DNA from: Ignavibacteriales bacterium
GTDB lineage: Bacteria > Bacteroidota > Ignavibacteria > Ignavibacteriales > Ignavibacteriaceae
Length of the DNA stretch: 64,000 nt
Direction of reading: 5' to 3'
Assembly (NCBI GenBank): GCA_016707285.1
Contig: JADJIA010000007.1
Coordinates: 124,001-188,000, forward strand
The position numbers and the translations under genes are program-made. Positions within the stretch are counted from its first letter, which is position 1, and the number at the start of each line of letters is the position of its first letter. The notes below the pieces were generated by a model. The model had not been told where the DNA came from. It ran no database searches and saw only the letters and a list, made by a program, of their open reading frames with translations. This document shows, piece after piece, positions 35,865-45,424 of this stretch.

Positions 35865-37021
35865 AAATCTTAAAAATTATGTTTAAGAACTCGATGCGGC
35901 ACAAGCTTCGTACTTCTCTTACAATCCTTGGTATCTCGGTTGCAGTCATCGCTTTTATAGTGATGAGGTCGATCGTTTCTGCATGGGATGTGGGTGTTGA
36001 AGCTGCGGCTGCTGACAGAGTAATAGTAAGGAATTCCGTCTCTTTCATCTTCCCAATTCCATATGCTTATAAAGATAAATTAGAAAAGATTGATGGAGTT
36101 AAAAGAGTAACCTGGGCAAACTGGTTTGGCGGAGTTTATAAAGAGAAAGAGAACTTTTTTGGTCGTCTTGCTGTGGATCATAACACCTTTTTAGATGTTT
36201 ATCCTGAATTTTTGATAACTCCCGATGAAAAAAAGATGTTTATGGACGATATCCAAAGCTGTATCATCGGAGAGGCAACTGCAAATCAGTTTAACATTAA
36301 AAAGGGTGACATCGTTACGCTCCAAGGAGATATATATCCCGGTAACTGGGATTTTAAAGTTGCAGCTGTTTATAAACCCCGTGACAAAATAACTGATGCA
36401 ACAGGAATGTATTTCAGATGGGACTATCTGAACGAGCGTCTTGAAAAGGAATCACCGGATAGAGCAAACGATGCCGGTTGGTATGTACTTCAGGTGAACG
36501 ACCCAAAACAGATTGCTGCCATATCTCAGAAAGTTGACAACTATTTCAAAAATAGTGCTGCAGCAACAAAAACAGAGTCGGAAAGAGCATTTAACCAGGG
36601 ATTTATTTCCTCTTCAAGTGCTATTTTAACTGCGATGAATGTGGTTTCTTTTGTGATCATCGGCATCATAATGCTTGTTCTTGGCAACACCATGATTATG
36701 TCGGCAAGAGAAAGAACAAGGGAATACTCGGTTCTTAAAACTCTTGGTTTTTCAGGCAAACATCTTACCGGTTTAATCTTGGGTGAATCGTTGTTGATTT
36801 CTTTAATTGGCGGAACCGTCGGATTACTTCTCGGAGAGATGGTGGTTACAGGCTTGGGGCAGGTTGTCCCAAAAACGATTTTCCCGTTGCTTGAAGTAAC
36901 AACACTTAACATCATTTTGGCGATGGTAGCAGCATTGTTAACAGGTTTCATCGCTTCCATTTTCCCAATTCACAAAGCTGTCAACACAAAAATTGTTGAT
37001 GGTTTCAGATTCGTAGGATAA
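35861..37021 (+). CDS. FtsX/MacB-type ABC permease (first subunit)
   Basis: A 386-residue permease: an N-terminal helix (about 18-36), a large periplasmic MacB-PCD domain (about 40-265) and three C-terminal helices with the FtsX pattern (ERTREYSVLKTLGFSGKHLT, GGTVGLLLGE). It pairs with the second permease encoded next, probably as a heterodimer. The operon likely exports a lipid, peptide or drug; the substrate is unknown. Confidence 0.88.
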   Translation: MKILKIMFKNSMRHKLRTSLTILGISVAVIAFIVMRSIVSAWDVGVEAAAADRVIVRNSVSFIFPIPYAYKDKLEKIDGVKRVTWANWFGGVYKEKENFFGRLAVDHNTFLDVYPEFLITPDEKKMFMDDIQSCIIGEATANQFNIKKGDIVTLQGDIYPGNWDFKVAAVYKPRDKITDATGMYFRWDYLNERLEKESPDRANDAGWYVLQVNDPKQIAAISQKVDNYFKNSAAATKTESERAFNQGFISSSSAILTAMNVVSFVIIGIIMLVLGNTMIMSARERTREYSVLKTLGFSGKHLTGLILGESLLISLIGGTVGLLLGEMVVTGLGQVVPKTIFPLLEVTTLNIILAMVAALLTGFIASIFPIHKAVNTKIVDGFRFVG

Positions 37022-37031
37022 GGAGGAGACG

Positions 37032-38198
37032 ATGATACCATTAAAATATACAATTAACAGTTTAAAGCGCAGAAAACTTACCACTGCCATTACCATTGTT
37101 GGTGTTTCCCTTGTCGCATTTGTATTTACCGCAGTTTTAATGATGGCTTACGGTATAGAGAAAACACTTCAAGATACCGGGTCACCTGACAATATTAAAG
37201 TTGTGAGGAAATCGGCAACGGGAGAGATTTCAAGTCTCATTGATGGTGATGCACAATCAATTATCGCCACATCCAACATGATTGTAAAATCGAAAGAGGG
37301 AAAACCCCTTGTTTCAAATGAACCTGTTGTTCTCATCAACCTGACCAGTGAGGAGGGGGGCACAGGAAATTTGATGGTGAGAGGTGTGAACGAAACCTAT
37401 AAAGAACTTCGTCCCCAGGTAAAAATTGTTGATGGACGAGAATTCAGGTTTGGAGTAAACGAACTAATTGTGGGTGAAGGACTCTTCAAAAAATTCCCTG
37501 ATGCCGCACTCGGCAAAAAGATTAAGTTCGCCGGAGGTGACTGGTTGGTTGTTGGTGTATTCAGCACTGATGGCAGCGGGTTTGATTCCGAACTTTGGGG
37601 TGACGCAAAACAGATTCTTTCATCTTTCAACAGAGGAAACACTGTTAGTACGATGACGATCAAACTTGGCTCTGCCGATCAACTTGATCAGTTTAACAAG
37701 TTTTTGATGAAGGATACAAGACTTAATATGTTTGAGGCGAAAGCTGAACAACAATATTATGCTGAGCAGTCGGAAGCGATGTCGATGTTTATAAGCATCG
37801 TTGGAATTTTTGTAACGGTAATATTCAGTTTTGGTGCTACCATCGGAGCCACCATCACAATGTATTCCGCCGTCGCCAACAGAACTGTTGAGATAGGTAC
37901 ACTAAGAGCTCTTGGATTCAGCAGAAGGAGCATTCTTTCAGCATTTCTGATCGAATCTCTCTTTTTATCCATGCTCGGTGGGTTGCTTGGGCTTCTATTA
38001 GCTTCATCACTATCTTTTGTTCAGATATCGACACTTAATTTTTCATCTTTCTCCGAAATTGCATTCAAGTTTTCGCTTTCTCCGCAGATCATAATCAGTT
38101 CGCTGATTTTTGCTCTGTTTATGGGATTTATTGGTGGATTCCTTCCTTCGATAAGAGCTGCGAGACTAAACATAGTAAATGCTTTGAGAGGAATGTAG
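37032..38198 (+). CDS. FtsX/MacB-type ABC permease (second subunit)
   Basis: A 388-residue permease of the same layout as the preceding one: N-terminal helix, periplasmic MacB-PCD domain (about 45-250) and three C-terminal FtsX helices (NRTVEIGTLRALGFSRRSIL, LGGLLGLLLAS). It starts 10 bases after the first permease with AGGAGG directly ahead of ATG. It completes the adaptor-ATPase-permease-permease operon, which ends at a strong terminator. Confidence 0.88.
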   Translation: MIPLKYTINSLKRRKLTTAITIVGVSLVAFVFTAVLMMAYGIEKTLQDTGSPDNIKVVRKSATGEISSLIDGDAQSIIATSNMIVKSKEGKPLVSNEPVVLINLTSEEGGTGNLMVRGVNETYKELRPQVKIVDGREFRFGVNELIVGEGLFKKFPDAALGKKIKFAGGDWLVVGVFSTDGSGFDSELWGDAKQILSSFNRGNTVSTMTIKLGSADQLDQFNKFLMKDTRLNMFEAKAEQQYYAEQSEAMSMFISIVGIFVTVIFSFGATIGATITMYSAVANRTVEIGTLRALGFSRRSILSAFLIESLFLSMLGGLLGLLLASSLSFVQISTLNFSSFSEIAFKFSLSPQIIISSLIFALFMGFIGGFLPSIRAARLNIVNALRGM

Positions 38199-38243
38199 GT
38201 CAGGTATTAAATATTAGGTATTTAGTCAGTGAGTTATGAGAAT

Positions 38244-38279
38244 AAAAGCCCGTTAAGATTACTTGGCGGGCTTTTTTTT
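38244..38279 (+). terminator. Rho-independent terminator of the ABC operon
   Basis: The stem AAAAGCCCG / CGGGCTTTT with a 14-base loop is followed by eight T. It lies 46 bases after the last permease stop. Confidence 0.85.
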
Positions 38280-38378
38280 GATCCTGATTATCCTCGGATT
38301 TGAAAAAATTAATACTTAATACTTAATACGTAATACCTATTTATGTATCTTTCCTGATTGAATAACTATTATTTTCAG

Positions 38379-39974
38379 ATGCAAAAAAGCCTTTCAACTT
38401 TTATAATTTTTTTCCTTTTTCAAAGTGTTGGAATTTCACAAAATGCACTCGAGAAGGGGAAAGACCTGTTCCGTCGGGCAGAAACCAGTGACACTGTTCA
38501 GATGGAACTTTATCGTGAGGCGGCTGCGCAAATCGAGGAATACCTTCTTGTTGACTCCCTTAATGCGGAAGCCCACTATTTCCTTGGTTATGCTTACGAC
38601 AGAATTTCACTTCCCTCAATGAATTATCTTGTTACTCTTGATATGGAGTATCTAAGAAAATCAATTTTCCATTTTCTAAAATCAATTCAAATCAGCCCCG
38701 AATACAAAGGGGAGTCGTGGCATCTAAGTTCCTACTCAAAAGTAATTTCAATTTGGGGAACTGCTGCAATATCTTATATCTTAAAGGGGAATCTGGATTC
38801 TGCGCGGATTTGTTTTCGGCAGATATTAAAAAATGGTGTGATCTCTTCAACTTATTTTGATTATGGCGAAAACCTCCTCAGATCAATTCCTTTGAATGCC
38901 ATCGTTTTTTCTGAAGATGAACTTGAAACATTTATGATCTATTATTTGCAGCTGATGGATGGAATGAGGAAAGATGTTACGCTCATTCACACCGGTTTTT
39001 TAAGTGCACCTGCCTACATTAACTTTGTTAAAAACAATTACAAAATGGGGATATACAACGCTGCAATGGATATCTCTGATGATGAAATCTCAAAAATTCA
39101 GCCAATATACAAAGAACCTCAAAAACGATCAATCGAAATTCCACTCTCGATAGTTGACAAATACAAAATTGAAAGCAGTGAAAGATTTCCGAAGCTGGAA
39201 TTTGTTTTTCCACCTCTTCAGTCCGAAATGGTTGACACAACGGCTTATTGGTTGAGTGCATCAGAGCAGGTTATCCTTGACATCATCCAAAAAACAAAGT
39301 GGCTGCGCGATGTTTGTTTAACACTCACTTATCAGGGAAGAATAAGATCACTTTTTTCGGGTTATTTGAGGTCAGAGGGTTTGTCCTACAGACTTCTGCC
39401 ATTTGTCACTTCTTTACGGAATGAGACGATAAATACTGAACTTTTGGAAGTTTTTTTGAGTCCACCTCCCGACTATTTTGATGAAACTGCAAATTTTGGG
39501 ATGCCGTTCGATTTTGGGTCGATAAACACTGAAGAGATTGTTCTTGACCGTTCACTTTATCCATTAATCGATAACTATTCGAACCTCTATTTTGATCTTG
39601 CAGATTCCTATTTGATGATGGATAACAAAGCTCAGGCGCGAAGGGTGATGATCTATTTTGATATGCACCTTAAACCCGGCGAACTGATTAGAAGTTATTC
39701 AACCATTTACCGCGCAGCACTGCTTTATGACAGAGTTGGCGAAATTGCCGATTTTAACCGTCTTGGAAAAGTTGCGGAATTACTCGCAATCAAGGAAATC
39801 TCACGCGAACCATTCTCATATAATGATCCCGCAAACCCCTACGATATGCTTTTGGATTATTACATCAAATCAGGTCAGAAAGATAAAATGATCCAACTCC
39901 TAAAAGATTTAAACCAGCGGTATCCCGATGATCAGGATATCGTCGAAAAACTGAAGGCTCTTTCAGGGGGGTAG
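38379..39974 (+). CDS. Exported TPR-like protein of unknown function
   Basis: A 531-residue protein with a signal peptide (1-19, ending VGISQ). Several helix pairs resembling TPRs lie at the start (AEAHYFLGYAYDRIS; GNLDSARICFRQIL) and near the end (LYFDLADSYLMMDNKAQARR). The middle does not match anything I know. An upstream in-frame TTG at 38358 is less likely than this ATG. It stands after the ABC operon and before aroF without obvious operon links; the gap upstream holds AT-rich repeats. It may be a periplasmic scaffold, but there is no direct evidence. Confidence 0.65.
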   Translation: MQKSLSTFIIFFLFQSVGISQNALEKGKDLFRRAETSDTVQMELYREAAAQIEEYLLVDSLNAEAHYFLGYAYDRISLPSMNYLVTLDMEYLRKSIFHFLKSIQISPEYKGESWHLSSYSKVISIWGTAAISYILKGNLDSARICFRQILKNGVISSTYFDYGENLLRSIPLNAIVFSEDELETFMIYYLQLMDGMRKDVTLIHTGFLSAPAYINFVKNNYKMGIYNAAMDISDDEISKIQPIYKEPQKRSIEIPLSIVDKYKIESSERFPKLEFVFPPLQSEMVDTTAYWLSASEQVILDIIQKTKWLRDVCLTLTYQGRIRSLFSGYLRSEGLSYRLLPFVTSLRNETINTELLEVFLSPPPDYFDETANFGMPFDFGSINTEEIVLDRSLYPLIDNYSNLYFDLADSYLMMDNKAQARRVMIYFDMHLKPGELIRSYSTIYRAALLYDRVGEIADFNRLGKVAELLAIKEISREPFSYNDPANPYDMLLDYYIKSGQKDKMIQLLKDLNQRYPDDQDIVEKLKALSGG

Positions 39975-40052
39975 GAGATGATTAACCAATATTTTATTGT
40001 TAAACATCCAAAATAGAATTAGTTTTGTAATTCACTTTTACCGGAGAGTTAG

Positions 40053-41066
40053 TTGGTCGTAGTTTTTGAGCAAAAAGCAGATGAAGAAGAGATAAACCGT
40101 ATTGTTGAGAAGATCAAAAATATGGGCTATTCAGTTTTAAAATCTGAGGGTGAGGGGCAAAGGATTATTGGTATCGGGGGAGTGAAACCGGAAAGTGATA
40201 TAAAAGAAATCAGTATGATTGAGGGGGTTGCAAGGGTTTTAAGCATCTCCGAACCTTATGTTTTTGCAGGAAGGGATTTTAAACCTGAAAATACAATTAT
40301 CAATGTGGGAAATGCTTCAATCGGGAGCAAAGAGGTTACGATTATCGCCGGTCCGTGTGCCGTGGAAAATGAATTGCAGATACACACCGTTGCACAATAT
40401 GTGGCTAAAGCAGGCGCAAAGATTTTAAGAGGTGGCGCTTACAAACCGCGGACATCTCCCTACTCATTCCAGGGGCTCGGCGAAGATGGTCTTAAGTTCA
40501 TAAGAGATGCTGCTGATTCCAACGGATTAAAAGTGGTAACTGAAATAATCGACCTGACACTCATCGACATGGTAGGTAAATATACCGATATTTTTCAGGT
40601 GGGTGCCCGAAACATGTATAACTACCCGCTGTTAAAAGAACTTGGAAAACTTAACATCCCAGTACTCCTTAAAAGAGGATTATCTGCAACTATAGATGAA
40701 CTTTTGATGTCGTCCGAATATATTCTTGCCGGAGGCAATAATAAAGTGATTTTATGTGAAAGAGGTATCAGAACTTTTGAACCTTCCACAAGAAACACTT
40801 TTGACATTTCTGCAATTCCTGTGATCCAACAAAAGAGTCATCTACCGGTTATTGCCGATCCATCACACGCAACAGGATTCAGGGATATGGTTACCCCTGT
40901 TGCCAGAGCTGCAGTTGCTGCGGGCGCCGACGGTTTAATAATTGAAGTGCACAACGATCCCAACAAAGCTTTATCCGATGGTCCACAGGCATTATTGCCC
41001 GATCAATTCGAAAAACTGATCTCCGAAGTCAGGTTAATTTCTTCAGCGATTGGAAGACACATTTAG
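40053..41066 (+). CDS. aroF: 3-deoxy-7-phosphoheptulonate (DAHP) synthase, class I-beta type
   Basis: A 337-residue enzyme for the first step of aromatic amino acid synthesis: phosphoenolpyruvate plus erythrose 4-phosphate to DAHP. An N-terminal ferredoxin-like regulatory domain (about 1-75) is followed by the KDO8P/DAHP-synthase barrel: IIAGPCAVENELQI, GGAYKPRTSPYSFQG, QVGARNMYNYPLL, LLKRGL, LCERGIRTFE and IADPSHATG are all present. The start is TTG, preceded by GGAG 8 bases upstream, so translation may be modest. The 3' end overlaps the convergent COG2509 gene by 24 bases. The rest of the shikimate pathway is not in the window. Confidence 0.92.
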   Translation: MVVVFEQKADEEEINRIVEKIKNMGYSVLKSEGEGQRIIGIGGVKPESDIKEISMIEGVARVLSISEPYVFAGRDFKPENTIINVGNASIGSKEVTIIAGPCAVENELQIHTVAQYVAKAGAKILRGGAYKPRTSPYSFQGLGEDGLKFIRDAADSNGLKVVTEIIDLTLIDMVGKYTDIFQVGARNMYNYPLLKELGKLNIPVLLKRGLSATIDELLMSSEYILAGGNNKVILCERGIRTFEPSTRNTFDISAIPVIQQKSHLPVIADPSHATGFRDMVTPVARAAVAAGADGLIIEVHNDPNKALSDGPQALLPDQFEKLISEVRLISSAIGRHI

Positions 41067-42602
41067 GATTGCCGAAGCAACATTTTCACCATCAATAGCT
41101 GCTGAAACAATTCCTCCTGCATAACCTGCACCTTCACCACAAGGATATAATCCTTTAATTTGTGGATGCATCAAAGTGGTGCGGTCTCGCGGAATTCTAA
41201 CCGGAGATGAAGTCCTCGATTCAACCGCCAGCATCTGTGCATCGGCACTTATATATCCCTTCAATTTTGAGTCAAACACCTTAAGAGATTCTTTCAGTCG
41301 CCTGCTTATCTCTACCGGGAGGACTTCATTGAGATCGGTTGAAACAGTTCCGGGGATATAACTCGATTTTGGCAGAGAACTAGAGATTTTACCTTTCAAA
41401 AAATCATTAACTCTTTGTGCGGGGGCAGTTTGGGTTTTACCTCCTGCTTCCCATGCGGATAATTCGACCATCTTTTGATATTCAAGTGCTGCAAGTGCAC
41501 CACTTTTGGTGAATTGGTTCCAATCCTGCGGGGTAACTTCAACAACAAAACCTGAGTTTGCAAATGGTGAATCTCTTCGTGAGACCGACATTCCATTGAG
41601 TACCAATTCACCCGGAGCACTTGAAGCAGGAACTATGATGCCCCCCGGGCACATACAAAAAGAATATACACCTCTGCCGGCAACCTGACAGGTGAGTGAA
41701 TAACTTGCTGCCGGGAGGAATTCACTTCTTATTTTTGAATGATATCTTGATTCATCGATTAATGACTGGGGATGTTCGATTCTAACCCCCAATGCAAACG
41801 GTTTTGCCTCTATCAGAATATTTTCGTCGTGTAAGAGGTAATAAATATCTCTTGCCGAGTGACCGGTTGCCAGAATAACCGCATCTCCGAAGTGTTCCTC
41901 AACTCCATTCACTTTTACACCTTTAATGATGTCACCATCTCTGATAATTCCGGTAACTCTTGAGTCGAAGTGGATTTCACCGCCATAGTTTAGAATTGTT
42001 TCACGCATGGCGGTTACAATGCCCGGCAGTTTATTTGAGCCTATATGAGGGTGGGCATCCACAATTATATCGGGGTCGGCGCCATGCATCACCAAAATAT
42101 TCAGGATTTTTAACACATTCCCTCTTTTATCAGATCTTGTATATAGTTTTCCATCACTATAGGTACCTGCTCCTCCCTCCCCAAAACAATAGTTGGAATC
42201 CGGATTTACCTGATGAAACTGCATTATTGCCCTAAGGTCTCTTCTGCGAGTGCGTACATCTTTTCCCCTCTCAAAAATTATCGGTTTTATTCCTGATTCA
42301 AGAAGGCGTAAAGCTGCAAAAATTCCTGCGGGACCGGCTCCAATAATGATAACCCTTTTTTTCTGCAAAGCCTCTTTATATTCGGGAGGGGAGACAGGGG
42401 TGACCACATCTTCATCGATAAAAACAAGAGCTTTAAATCGATAGATTGGGAACTTGCTTCTGGCATCTATTGATCTTTTGGAGATGTAGTATCCGGTGAT
42501 TTTTGTCCGGTCTTCTTTTACCTCCTTCAGAATCAAAGCTTTGATCTTCTCGTTGTTTCGGGAATCTTCAGGTTTTACAACTATTTCAATTTCTTTTACC
42601 AT
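41043..42602 (-). CDS. COG2509-type FAD-dependent oxidoreductase
   Basis: A 519-residue flavoprotein. An N-terminal ~80-residue domain precedes the FAD Rossmann motif GAGPAGIFAALRLLESG (about 90-106) with FERGKDVRTRRRD behind it. Later come CFGEGGAGTYSDGKLYTR, VILATGHSARD and the C-terminal GLYPCGEGAGYAGGI, as in COG2509 proteins (uncharacterised, sometimes annotated FAD-dependent dehydrogenase). The function is not established. It is convergent with aroF, with a 24-base overlap, and divergent from the lipoprotein gene. Confidence 0.85.
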   Translation of the reverse strand: MVKEIEIVVKPEDSRNNEKIKALILKEVKEDRTKITGYYISKRSIDARSKFPIYRFKALVFIDEDVVTPVSPPEYKEALQKKRVIIIGAGPAGIFAALRLLESGIKPIIFERGKDVRTRRRDLRAIMQFHQVNPDSNYCFGEGGAGTYSDGKLYTRSDKRGNVLKILNILVMHGADPDIIVDAHPHIGSNKLPGIVTAMRETILNYGGEIHFDSRVTGIIRDGDIIKGVKVNGVEEHFGDAVILATGHSARDIYYLLHDENILIEAKPFALGVRIEHPQSLIDESRYHSKIRSEFLPAASYSLTCQVAGRGVYSFCMCPGGIIVPASSAPGELVLNGMSVSRRDSPFANSGFVVEVTPQDWNQFTKSGALAALEYQKMVELSAWEAGGKTQTAPAQRVNDFLKGKISSSLPKSSYIPGTVSTDLNEVLPVEISRRLKESLKVFDSKLKGYISADAQMLAVESRTSSPVRIPRDRTTLMHPQIKGLYPCGEGAGYAGGIVSAAIDGENVASAILNVSSNR

Positions 42603-42677
42603 TAGTCACACTGTTTGTTACAATTGTTCCGGAGTTTTTTATTTTATGACATTAAATAAAATCAATTTGGAGCAAAG

Positions 42678-43244
42678 ATGATTAAAACGATGAAAAGTTT
42701 TATTCCATTGTTATTTCCATTTCTGCTTATTTTCATTGGTTGTGAAAATGAGATTGAGAACAACTATCATGCTCTAAAGGCAGAGAAGAAAAGCCGGAAT
42801 ATTTCCGAATTAGTCAATAAGTACAATGGTAGCAGACTGAGTGAAGTTACCAATGAAGATCAACTTTTTGGATTAGCGGGGAGTGTGGTTGTTTTTGATA
42901 CCATCACTGAAGGAATTGTGAAGATTGGTGAAAAGCAATATCTGAAGTCAAAACTTGCCTCAACACCCGATTTTATGAAAGATTCGGAGGTATATTTGCT
43001 TATCGCGTGTAGTGACGTCACTCGTCAGAAGATAAATTCATTTGACAATAGCGAACTTCAGGTGGCAGTGGAATTGGAAAAGATTACAAACGGGATAGAT
43101 CGTCTTGCCACTTCGTTGGGTTCGGTGGTGAGATATGCCGGTGAAATTCACTACACATTAATTGAGGGGGAAACTCTTGATGTGCTCGAAACAGAGTCAG
43201 ACTATTATTTTAAACATCTTCACAATCAGAGAGAATTTCTTTAG
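42678..43244 (+). CDS. Putative lipoprotein of unknown function
   Basis: A 188-residue protein with a lipobox signal peptide (LLIFIGC, Cys about residue 22) and a mixed alpha/beta mature part. GGAG lies 7 bases before ATG 42678, which fixes the start. I recognise no family. The last four bases overlap the convergent histidine kinase gene. Confidence 0.6.
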   Translation: MIKTMKSFIPLLFPFLLIFIGCENEIENNYHALKAEKKSRNISELVNKYNGSRLSEVTNEDQLFGLAGSVVVFDTITEGIVKIGEKQYLKSKLASTPDFMKDSEVYLLIACSDVTRQKINSFDNSELQVAVELEKITNGIDRLATSLGSVVRYAGEIHYTLIEGETLDVLETESDYYFKHLHNQREFL

Positions 43245-45115
43245 TTTATCGCTGCGGGGAGAGTGAATGAAACCGTTGTACCGCGGTTTTGTTCACTTTC
43301 AACGCTAATTTTTCCTCCCATCTTTTCGGTCAATTCCTTACAGATTAGTAAACCAAGCCCTGATCCTTTTTCCCTGTTTGTTCCAGGAGTGGATTTTGCA
43401 GATGTAATATCAAACATCTTGTCCAATCTTTCCTGTCTTATCCCAAGTCCGTTATCAACAACTGAAGTGACAACCATTCCATCAAAGAGGGATGTTGAGA
43501 TAACCACTTTACTTCCGGTCTGGCTGAATTTGATCGCATTTGTTAACAAGTTTCGCAGAATGGTGAGTGTCATCTCTCTATCTGCAATTACATCAACAGT
43601 TTGATCACACCGGTTTTCGATGATTATCCCTTTTTGGTCAGATATCGAAGTCACTTGTTGAATTGACCCGGCAGCGATCTGATGAATTTTCAGGAGTTCA
43701 GATTTTGGAGTAAAGTTATTTTGTGAAGCTCTCGACCAGCTAAGAATTGATTCGAGCAGATGATATTGATTGTTGGCAGTTTCAAAACTGTTTTTAATGA
43801 AGTTCTTTTTTTCGTCATCTGAAAGTGAATCATATTCGGAATCCAGTAATTCAAGTGAATTCAGGAGAGGATGGAAAGGTCCTCTGAGGTCATGAGCCAA
43901 AATGGAGATAAATTTGTCTTTTTGATTGTTGGTCTCACGCAATTCCCCGGTTAATGATTCCATCATTGCAAGTTTCTCTTTCCTTTCAGAGATATCGGTG
44001 ATCCTGACTAAAACATATTTTTCCTCATGGAAATTGAATTCAGTAATGACAATCTCGCCCCAAAACTCTCTTCCTTTCATGGAAACATATTCAATCTCAC
44101 TCGACCATTTACCGGTTGTTTTAAGCGATTCAGCAATTGCCGCGATTTCTTCAGCAGAGAAGGAATTTTTATGGTAAACAAAACCTTTGGTTGTGCTGAG
44201 ATCCGTTCCGTCAGGAATTTCAAACAGTTCTCGAGCTCTTAAATTTGCAGTAATGATAAAATTGGTTTCCGGCTGAACAAGGAAGATGGCGTCTGAAGAG
44301 GAATCAAAAACCATGCTAAAAAGCGAACTGGAATATTCAGCTTTTCTTTCGATATTTTTTTTGTCTGTTATGTCATACCCAAAAATGGCGAATCTGAAAA
44401 CTTCACCGTTTGTATCGAAGACGGGGTAGATTGAGTTTAAGAGAGTTCTTCCAAAACGCTGGTCTTCAAAAACCACAGGCAGTTTGGTTCGTCTCACTTG
44501 GTTCATCATCGTGCGTCTGTGATCTGCCACTTCTTTATCCAGCAATTCCAGCGCACTTTTACCGATGAGTTCGGGAATGGTTTTGTTCATTCGCTGAGCT
44601 GAAATCTCATTTGCAATAACGATTTCACCGTTGAGTTCAATTAGAAGAGAGGATTCAGTAATTGCATTTAATAATGTTTTAAGCAGGTGTTCACTTTTGG
44701 CAATCTCTAATTCCGACTGTTTTTGTTTAGTAATGTCGGTGATGAATCCTTCAAGGAAAAGGAGTTCCCCGTCATCGTTGAATATTCCGGAGCCTTTTTC
44801 CCAAACCCATCTGGTTTCACCTGAGCGGGTTATAATTTTATATTCAAGGGTGAAAGGTTTTCTTGTCTTCAGGTGGTTCTGGATTTCGTTCCAAACATAT
44901 TCTCTGTATTCCGGCAGAATTAGCGAATCGTAAAAGACTTCCTGATTTGTAAATTCAGACGGGAAATAACCGGTAAGTTCAACCGAACCTTCAGACACAA
45001 ACATCATGGTCCACTCGGCATCGTTTTTGCAACGATAAGCCAGACCCGGTAAATAATTAAACCAGTTCTCAAATAATGAAGGCTGCGTAGAAAACAATTC
45101 GGTATCAGCTGGCAT
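43241..45115 (-). CDS. Cytoplasmic PAS-domain sensor histidine kinase
   Basis: A 624-residue protein without a membrane helix. Three PAS domains lie at about residues 10-130, 140-255 and 265-375 (the first with EYKIITRSGETRWVWEKGSG and a PAC-type end). HisKA follows with SILAHDLRGP (phospho-acceptor His about 404). HATPase carries ILRNLLTNAIKFS (N box), VVDNGLGI (G1) and GSGLGLLICKEL (G2). All catalytic motifs are intact. There is no response regulator or other sensory gene beside it, so it is an orphan kinase whose partner must be elsewhere. The signal is unknown; PAS domains suggest a redox, gas or small-molecule cue. Confidence 0.88.
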   Translation of the reverse strand: MPADTELFSTQPSLFENWFNYLPGLAYRCKNDAEWTMMFVSEGSVELTGYFPSEFTNQEVFYDSLILPEYREYVWNEIQNHLKTRKPFTLEYKIITRSGETRWVWEKGSGIFNDDGELLFLEGFITDITKQKQSELEIAKSEHLLKTLLNAITESSLLIELNGEIVIANEISAQRMNKTIPELIGKSALELLDKEVADHRRTMMNQVRRTKLPVVFEDQRFGRTLLNSIYPVFDTNGEVFRFAIFGYDITDKKNIERKAEYSSSLFSMVFDSSSDAIFLVQPETNFIITANLRARELFEIPDGTDLSTTKGFVYHKNSFSAEEIAAIAESLKTTGKWSSEIEYVSMKGREFWGEIVITEFNFHEEKYVLVRITDISERKEKLAMMESLTGELRETNNQKDKFISILAHDLRGPFHPLLNSLELLDSEYDSLSDDEKKNFIKNSFETANNQYHLLESILSWSRASQNNFTPKSELLKIHQIAAGSIQQVTSISDQKGIIIENRCDQTVDVIADREMTLTILRNLLTNAIKFSQTGSKVVISTSLFDGMVVTSVVDNGLGIRQERLDKMFDITSAKSTPGTNREKGSGLGLLICKELTEKMGGKISVESEQNRGTTVSFTLPAAIN

Positions 45116-45424
45116 TTTATTTTCGATCAGTTACAATGGAAATTTAAAATATTTGGATATTAAATTATATTTAATTAAAAGTAAAAACAAGCGGAATATT
45201 CTGTAAGAGATTCAGAACTTCAGAGAACTTCAGAGCTTCTTCAGAGTTTCAGAGTCTAACACTTTAGAGTTACCGAAGTTCTGAGTACGGAGGTTCTGAG
45301 GTTCCGAAGTACTGAAGTTCTCATTCTGACAAAGTTTTAGTAAATTTGTAAGTTTGAAAATAATATTTTCTTCCCCCCGTTACTGACTAAGAATACGAAC
45401 ATCGAAAAACTAAAGGCCTTTAAT
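45116..45424. promoter_or_regulatory. Divergent intergenic region before aceE
   Basis: This 309-bp gap between the kinase and aceE starts should hold both promoters. It contains the word repeat at 45211-45322. After it, at 45323-45424, an AT-rich leader carries no strong ribosome binding site before ATG 45425. No coding or RNA signal is seen. Confidence 0.4.
45211..45322. repeat. Degenerate ACTTCAGAG word repeat with inverted half
   Basis: The left half (45211-45254) has overlapping copies of CAGAACTT and ACTTCAGAG. The right half (45273-45322) has the complement, GAAGTTCTGAG, several times. The two halves can pair into one long imperfect hairpin. It looks like repeat decay or expansion, not a CRISPR, because there are no unique spacers of constant length. 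Confidence 0.75.

Noticed and set aside
45211..45322. Possible CRISPR array
   Set aside because: The repeat words are short (8-11 bases), degenerate and overlapping, with no constant-length unique spacers and no cas genes in the window.
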